NCBI RefSeq assembly: GCF_040605455.1 | Contig: NZ_JBEXCV010000176.1 | Coordinates: 1 to 16,926, forward strand | From: Embleya sp040605455 | GTDB lineage: Bacteria > Actinomycetota > Actinomycetes > Streptomycetales > Streptomycetaceae | Direction of reading: 5' to 3' | DNA: 16,926 nt | Shown here: in pieces, positions 13,002 to 16,926 of the stretch | Layout: each line of letters starts with the position of its first letter | Position numbering within the stretch: position 1 is the stretch's first letter | Program-made: the position numbers and the translations under genes | Notes under the pieces: generated by a model | What the model was told of the DNA's origin: nothing | The model's input: the letters and a program-made list of their open reading frames with translations, nothing else | Database searches by the model: none

Positions 13002-13499
13002 ATGACCAACGAGTTCCTGCCGCCCGAGCAGTGGTACGCGCAACTGCCCACTCTCTACGCCGCCGCCTGCGCATTGATCACCGACGCCGAGGACCGGGTT
13101 CTCCTGGTCAAGCCCAACTACCGGGACCACTGGAACCTGCCCGGCGGCTTCGTCGATCGCAACGAACCACCGCACGTCGCCTGCGCGCGCGAACTGCGCG
13201 AGGAACTCGGACTCGACCTCGCGGTAGGCGAGTTGCTGGTGATCCACTGGGTGCCCGAGCACGATCCGAGGCCGCGACCGCTGACCGGCTGGATGTTCGA
13301 CGGCGGCACCCTCGGCCCCGAGCAGATCGCCGCGATTCGCATCCAGGAGGACGAACTCGACGAATACGCGTTCGTCACCCTCGATCGAGCCGCCGAACTG
13401 CTGCCGAGCACCGTCGCCCCGCGTGTCCCGGCGGCGGTCGAGGCCCGCGCCCTCGGCCGTGCCGTATACCTGCCGAGGCCCGAGCCGACCGGATCCTGA
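13002..13499 (+). CDS. Nudix hydrolase
   Basis: 165 residues starting at an ATG that probably marks the 5' end of a leaderless mRNA. The Nudix box spans about residues 49-71: Gly49, Glu55, then RELREELGL matching GX5EX7REUXEEXGU in full, so the metal-binding glutamates are intact. ALITDAEDRVLLVKPNYRDHWNLPGG before it is the usual first strands (residues 24-49, given here in summary form: ALITDAEDRVLLV then WNLPGG). The enzyme hydrolyses a nucleoside diphosphate linked to another moiety; candidates include oxidised nucleotides, ADP-ribose or NADH, and none can be selected from sequence. It sits alone between the MDMPI-like gene and a broken surface-protein gene. Confidence 0.92.
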   Translation: MTNEFLPPEQWYAQLPTLYAAACALITDAEDRVLLVKPNYRDHWNLPGGFVDRNEPPHVACARELREELGLDLAVGELLVIHWVPEHDPRPRPLTGWMFDGGTLGPEQIAAIRIQEDELDEYAFVTLDRAAELLPSTVAPRVPAAVEARALGRAVYLPRPEPTGS

Positions 13500-13600
13500 C
13501 CCGACCGAGTCCTGACCCGACCGGGCCGGCACCGCACCACCCGACTTCCACACGGGCCGATCCCGGTCCCGGTCTTGGTCCCGCTCTCGGTCCCGGTCTC
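13494..13600. repeat. Two short tandem repeats after the Nudix gene
   Basis: TCCTGACCCGACCG is repeated at 13494-13507 and 13510-13523 (period 16); the first copy contains the Nudix stop codon. Further on, three copies of a 12-mer close to GGTCCCGGTCTC lie at 13565-13576, 13577-13588 and 13589-13600. No gene is supported in 13500-13690. Confidence 0.7.
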
Positions 13601-13696
13601 CGAACCGGACCGGCCTCGCCCCCGATCTTCGCGCGTATATTCGATGCCTGCCGAGCACCCCTCGCAACCACCGTCGACCGCCCGCCTGGAGGAAAC

Positions 13697-14855
13697 GTGC
13701 TCTTCCGTCCCATCACCTCCCGGCCGCCGTCAAGGTGGTCGACCTGACCACGAACACGGTCATCGACACCGTGGCCGTGGGCGGCTACCCGGCCAACCTC
13801 ACGCTGCACGTCGCGGGCGGCTTCGTGTACACCACCAACGCCGCGTCCGGCGACGTGTCGGTGATCGACACCGCGTCCGACATGGTGGTGGCCACGATCC
13901 CGGTCGGCCGCACCCCGTACGGCATCGTCGTGGTCGGCGTCCCGCAGCCGCGCACCGTCACCTCGGTGACCCCGAACTCCGGCCCCGCAGCCGGCGGCAC
14001 CCCGGTGACCGTCACCGGTACGCACTTCACCGGCAGCACCGCCGTCGCGTTCGGCCCGACCCCGGCCGCATCCTTCACCGTCGTCAACGACACGACCATC
14101 GTCGCCACCGCGCCGCCGGGCGCACCCGGCACCGTCGACGTCACCGTGACCGGCCCCAACGGCACGAGTCCGACCTCGGCGGCGGACCGGTACATCTACG
14201 CGGCCGCGCCGACGGTCACCTCGATCGGCCCGAACTCCGGTCCCGAGGCGGGCGGCACGGTGGTCACCATCACCGGCACCAACCTCGCGGGCACGACCGG
14301 CGTCACCTTCGGCCCGGGTCGGCCCGCGACCTCGCTCTCGTGCACCGCGACCTCGTGCACGGTGACCGCGCCGGCGGGGCCGGGGGCCGGCCAGGTGGAC
14401 GTCCGGGTGAGCACCGCCGGTGGGACCAGCGCGAGCAATCCCGCCGATCGATACACCTACATCGCGAGCGCGCCGATGTGGCGGTCGCGCTCCAGGCCAC
14501 CGGCGTGCCGTCGTTGTTCAACTCGCACATCGACTACACGATCACCATCACCAACCGCGGTCCGGACGCGCTCGGCTCGGCGACCGTCACGGCGCCGTTG
14601 CCGGTGCCGATGACCGCGACGTCACCGGACTGCGCGGTGGCCAACCGCACGGTGACCTGCACGGTGGGTCCGCTGGCCAAGGGCGCCGCGACCACCCGCC
14701 ATTTCACCGCTCCGGTGGGCCTGCTCGGCCTGGGCCTCGCCTACGAGGTCACCGCGAGCCGCACCGCGAGCGCGCCCAACGACCCCAACCCGGCGAACAA
14801 CGGCTCCTCGACCTCGTGCACCGTGATCACGTCACTGCTCATCCTCTGCTCGTGA
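13697..14855 (+). pseudogene. Broken YVTN beta-propeller / IPT-TIG / DUF11-like surface protein
   Basis: GGAGG at 13688-13692 precedes a GTG at 13697 whose frame (VLFRPITSRPP...) stops at 13745-13747. Protein-like sequence instead continues in another frame from about 13723: AVKVVDLTTNTVIDTVAVGG and DVSVIDTASDMVVATIPVG are two YVTN-type propeller repeats. Two IPT/TIG domains follow, each opening TVTSxxPNSGPxAGGTxVTxTGT and closing ADRYxY. At about 14470 the frame shifts again. The next frame reads DVAVALQATG ... NPANNGSS, a DUF11/CARDB-like adhesin domain, and ends LLILCS at 14853-14855. One lost G near 14470 would restore the second junction. The signal peptide and most propeller blades are absent, so the 5' end has suffered a deletion too. 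A secreted adhesin or cell-surface protein was the probable ancestor. Confidence 0.75.
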
Positions 14856-14892
14856 GCTTTCGGTGGCCACCGAGTGCGTCCTCTGCTCGTGA
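14842..14892. repeat. 14-bp direct repeats flanking a 14-bp palindrome
   Basis: TCCTCTGCTCGTGA occurs at 14842-14855 (ending with the stop codon of the broken surface-protein gene) and again at 14879-14892. Between them TCGGTGGCCACCGA at 14860-14873 is a perfect palindrome. The arrangement could be a small duplication scar, a recombination remnant or a terminator. Confidence 0.7.
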
Positions 14893-15164
14893 ACCGATGA
14901 CTCCCGGGCCACTCGGAAGCCGTTCCTGACGGCTGATCAGGGCGCGTGCGGCGGGCCGGACTTCCGGCCCGCCGCGACGTGCGTTTGGGCTACGCCGATC
15001 GCGAACGCGCGGAAAACGTGCTGTTCCGAAGCAGGTGTCGCGGTGATGATGGGCCCGCGCACGTGCGCGACTCGCACCGGACCGGGTCGGACCTCGGTCG
15101 GACCGCCCCCGGTGCCGCGCCTCGGCCCCCCGATGGGCGCACCCGGACCCACGAAAGCGAACGC
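14893..15164. other. Non-coding spacer upstream of the LtrA-type gene
   Basis: No gene is supported between the broken surface protein and the LtrA-type gene. The stretch carries a strong hairpin (separate entry). No convincing promoter or Shine-Dalgarno was recognised before the LtrA-type start. Confidence 0.5.
14948..14975 (+). terminator. Perfect 13-bp GC hairpin
   Basis: GCGGCGGGCCGGA and TCCGGCCCGCCGC are exact reverse complements separated by CT (effective loop four or more nt). It lies about 90 bp after the broken surface-protein gene and about 190 bp before the LtrA-type gene, so it is a likely terminator without a T-tract. Confidence 0.65.
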
Positions 15165-16436
15165 ATGAGATCCTCCTCGGCCCCCCGCGACCCCGATCGA
15201 CTCGACGCCTCCATACCGGCGTCACCCCCGCCGACGGACCCCGTGTCCCACGACGACTCCCTCGAAATCCCGATCGAACTCCCACACGGCCCGGCCGAGG
15301 CACCGGCCGAGGCCGACCAGCCCACCGGCGTGACCCCCATCGAGTTGTTCTTCGACCTCGTCTTCGTCTTCGTACTCACCCAGGCCACCCACCAGGTGGA
15401 GTCTCACCCGGGCTGGAGCGGGCTGTTCCAGGGCATGCTGCCGCTGGCGGCGATGTGGTGGATGTTCGGCGCGTTCAGCTGGCTGACCAACGCGGTCCGC
15501 CCGGACGCGACGGTGGTCCGGCTGTTGCTGGCCCTCACGATGACCTCGTTCTTCGTGATGGGCCTGGACCTGCCCTACGCGTTCGACCCGGACGGCTGGG
15601 CGTTCGGACTCGCGTTCCTGGTCGCCGTCGCCATGCACGTCGCGCTGTTCCTGACCGCCTCCGAACCCTCGGCCCGGGCCGGGATCCTTCGACTCGCGCC
15701 GTTCAACGCGGTCGGCGGCGTGCTGATCCTGATCGCGCCGCACCTGCCGGACGCCGGCACGTGGGTGTGCTGGGCGGCGGCCGTGGCGGTGCTGTACCTG
15801 TCGATGGTGATCGGACGCATTCGCGGCTTCGTGGTCGAGCCGCACCACTTCGTCGAGCGACACGGCCTGATCATCCTGATCGTGCTCGGCGAATCGGTCG
15901 TGGCCGTGGGCATCGGCGCGGGTGGTCGGCCGGTCGACTGGAAGCTCGCGGGGGGCATCCTGCTCGGCATCGCGGCCGCCACCGGCATCTGGTGGACGTA
16001 CTTCGGCGGCGACGACGAACGCACCGTGCGGGCCATGTCGGACGCTTCCGTGGAGCGCCGGCAGATGCTCGGCTACGTGGCGTTCGGCCTGGCGCACGCG
16101 GTGATGATCGCCGGCATCGTGCTGGTCGCGGCGGGCATCTCGGATGCCATCCACCACCTCGGCACCGACACGAACCGCTGGTGGCTGGGGGCCGGCGTGG
16201 CCACCTTCCTGCTGGGTCACGCCTGGCACCGCTACGTACTGGGCACGGGCCCGGTCGAGGGGCGAATCGCCGTCGCGGTGGTGGCGGTACCGCTGATCGC
16301 GTCCGTGGCGAGTACGGGCTGGGCCGTACTCGCCGTCGCCACGGTGCTCCTCGCGATCATGACCGTGTTCGACCACCTCCGCCAGGTTCGCGCGGCGCAG
16401 GCACCGGACCCGCACCGGGTGACCGCCGCCGCCTGA
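15165..16436 (+). CDS. Low temperature requirement protein A (LtrA) family membrane protein
   Basis: 423 residues from the ATG at 15165; the ribosome binding site is weak and a GTG at 15243 is an alternative start. A Pro/Asp-rich cytosolic tail (1-55) precedes TPIELFFDLVFVFVLTQ (57-73), the defining LtrA motif. About ten hydrophobic segments follow. ERHGLIILIVLGESVVAVG (231-249) is the second family signature, with its acidic and histidine residues inside the membrane region. LtrA was named from a Listeria mutant unable to grow in the cold; the biochemical role of the family is not settled. The gene appears to be monocistronic, with the next gene 41 bp downstream having its own promoter-like sequence. 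Confidence 0.9.
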   Translation: MRSSSAPRDPDRLDASIPASPPPTDPVSHDDSLEIPIELPHGPAEAPAEADQPTGVTPIELFFDLVFVFVLTQATHQVESHPGWSGLFQGMLPLAAMWWMFGAFSWLTNAVRPDATVVRLLLALTMTSFFVMGLDLPYAFDPDGWAFGLAFLVAVAMHVALFLTASEPSARAGILRLAPFNAVGGVLILIAPHLPDAGTWVCWAAAVAVLYLSMVIGRIRGFVVEPHHFVERHGLIILIVLGESVVAVGIGAGGRPVDWKLAGGILLGIAAATGIWWTYFGGDDERTVRAMSDASVERRQMLGYVAFGLAHAVMIAGIVLVAAGISDAIHHLGTDTNRWWLGAGVATFLLGHAWHRYVLGTGPVEGRIAVAVVAVPLIASVASTGWAVLAVATVLLAIMTVFDHLRQVRAAQAPDPHRVTAAA

Positions 16437-16463
16437 CCCTTCGGGAGCGGGATCCTGCTCTGC

Positions 16464-16469
16464 TAGCGT
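16464..16469 (+). promoter_or_regulatory. Candidate -10 box for a leaderless cupin transcript
   Basis: TAGCGT is followed by 8 nt and then ATG at 16478. No Shine-Dalgarno lies between. A weak TTCGGG about 18 nt upstream could act as the -35. Confidence 0.5.
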
Positions 16470-16477
16470 CGCCGGCC

Positions 16478-16849
16478 ATGAACGACAGCGTGTATGTGGG
16501 CAATGCGGGCCCGGACGCGGCGCTGGACCGGGGTTGGCTGCTCGGCCACTTCAAGGACGCCGGCGATCCCCGGCACAGCGACGCGGTGGAGATCAAGTGG
16601 GGCGTGCACCCTCCCGGCGACGAGCGCGCCGAGTGGGTGACCGGGGAGGCGCGGACCGCGCTGCTGGTCCTGATCAGCGGCCGATTCCGGGTCGAACTAC
16701 CGGGTCGCAGCGTGCTGTTGGCCAAGCAGGGCGACTACGTGGTGTGGGGTCACGGGGTGGACCACTCGTGGTCGGCCGAGGAGGAGTCGGTGGTGCTGAC
16801 GGTGCGCTGGCCGTCCGTACCGGGGTATCGGGTGGGCGGGGACGTCTGA
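16478..16849 (+). CDS. Small cupin-fold protein of unknown function
   Basis: 123 residues beginning at a probable leaderless ATG. The central part GRFRVELPGRSVLLAKQGDY (about 69-88) and VVWGHGVDHSWSAEEESVVLTVRWPS resemble the second half of a single-domain cupin: a turn, a Gly-Asp-Tyr, then a histidine in the DHSW motif. The N-terminus YVGNAGPDAALDRGWLLGHF is highly typical of a streptomycete orthologue group. I recall that members are often labelled signal peptidase I in databases, but there is no signal-peptidase Ser/Lys motif or membrane anchor here, so that name is not supported. No function can be assigned. Confidence 0.8.
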   Translation: MNDSVYVGNAGPDAALDRGWLLGHFKDAGDPRHSDAVEIKWGVHPPGDERAEWVTGEARTALLVLISGRFRVELPGRSVLLAKQGDYVVWGHGVDHSWSAEEESVVLTVRWPSVPGYRVGGDV

Positions 16850-16926
16850 CCACGCACCGACGGCAACGCCGAACCCGCCCCTCGTCGTCGATTCCTGGAG
16901 TCGTGGTCATCGTGTGCCGTCCCGCG

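Noticed and set aside
13575..14460. The open frame that carries the DUF11-like end, extended to its own upstream start
   Set aside because: Before about 14470 this frame is His/Arg/Gly-rich antisense-like junk, while the propeller and TIG domains lie in another frame. Only the last part is real.
14461..14485. Programmed frameshift in the surface-protein gene
   Set aside because: There is no slippery heptamer or clear stimulatory structure, and the 5' end is broken as well, so decay or sequence error is more likely.
16478..16849. Naming the last gene signal peptidase I
   Set aside because: There is no membrane anchor or Ser/Lys catalytic motif; the sequence fits a small cupin fold better.

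Overview
The window is about 17 kb of very GC-rich DNA with strong G/C preference at third codon positions. A mycothiol-type maleylpyruvate isomerase family enzyme, a DUF2637/Spd-like membrane protein, a SigE-type ECF sigma factor remnant and several TAGxxT promoters sitting 7-8 nt before an ATG all point to a streptomycete-like actinobacterium (Streptomyces, Kitasatospora or Embleya type). No rRNA, tRNA, CRISPR array or insertion sequence was seen. The mix of plasmid-type genes and several broken genes looks like an accessory region, such as a chromosome arm or a large linear plasmid; this is an inference.

Left part (1-2527): a VOC/glyoxalase-fold protein (minus), the 3' remnant of a LacI-type regulator (minus), a chloramphenicol-phosphotransferase-like P-loop kinase (minus), and a divergent hormone-sensitive-lipase-type alpha/beta hydrolase (plus). 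The kinase and hydrolase are separated by an unusually AT-rich spacer holding overlapping inverted repeats on a perfect TATAAT.

Central part (2815-9241): a plasmid-like module on the plus strand. It holds a ParA-type ATPase, an overlapping ParB-like/HTH partner, about 860 bp of repeat-rich non-coding DNA with a perfect 16-bp palindrome, iteron-like repeats and a 19-bp palindrome, then a 961-residue multi-pass membrane protein with a long Pro-rich linker and a C-terminal helix-turn-helix, and a 326-residue hypothetical protein followed by a strong hairpin. This is the best candidate for an undescribed system: a partition-like pair, a candidate centromere or origin, and a membrane-anchored DNA-binding protein.

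Right part (9412-16926): a decayed sigma-factor/partner fusion (minus); an SDR oxidoreductase (plus) convergent with a LysR regulator (minus) across a long hairpin; a maleylpyruvate-isomerase-like enzyme divergent from the LysR gene; a Nudix hydrolase; a broken beta-propeller/IPT-TIG/DUF11 surface protein; an LtrA membrane protein; and a small cupin-like protein. LysR plus the divergent MDMPI-like enzyme, perhaps with the convergent SDR, may form a small catabolic or detoxification unit. The remaining genes look like independent single-gene units, some probably with leaderless transcripts.
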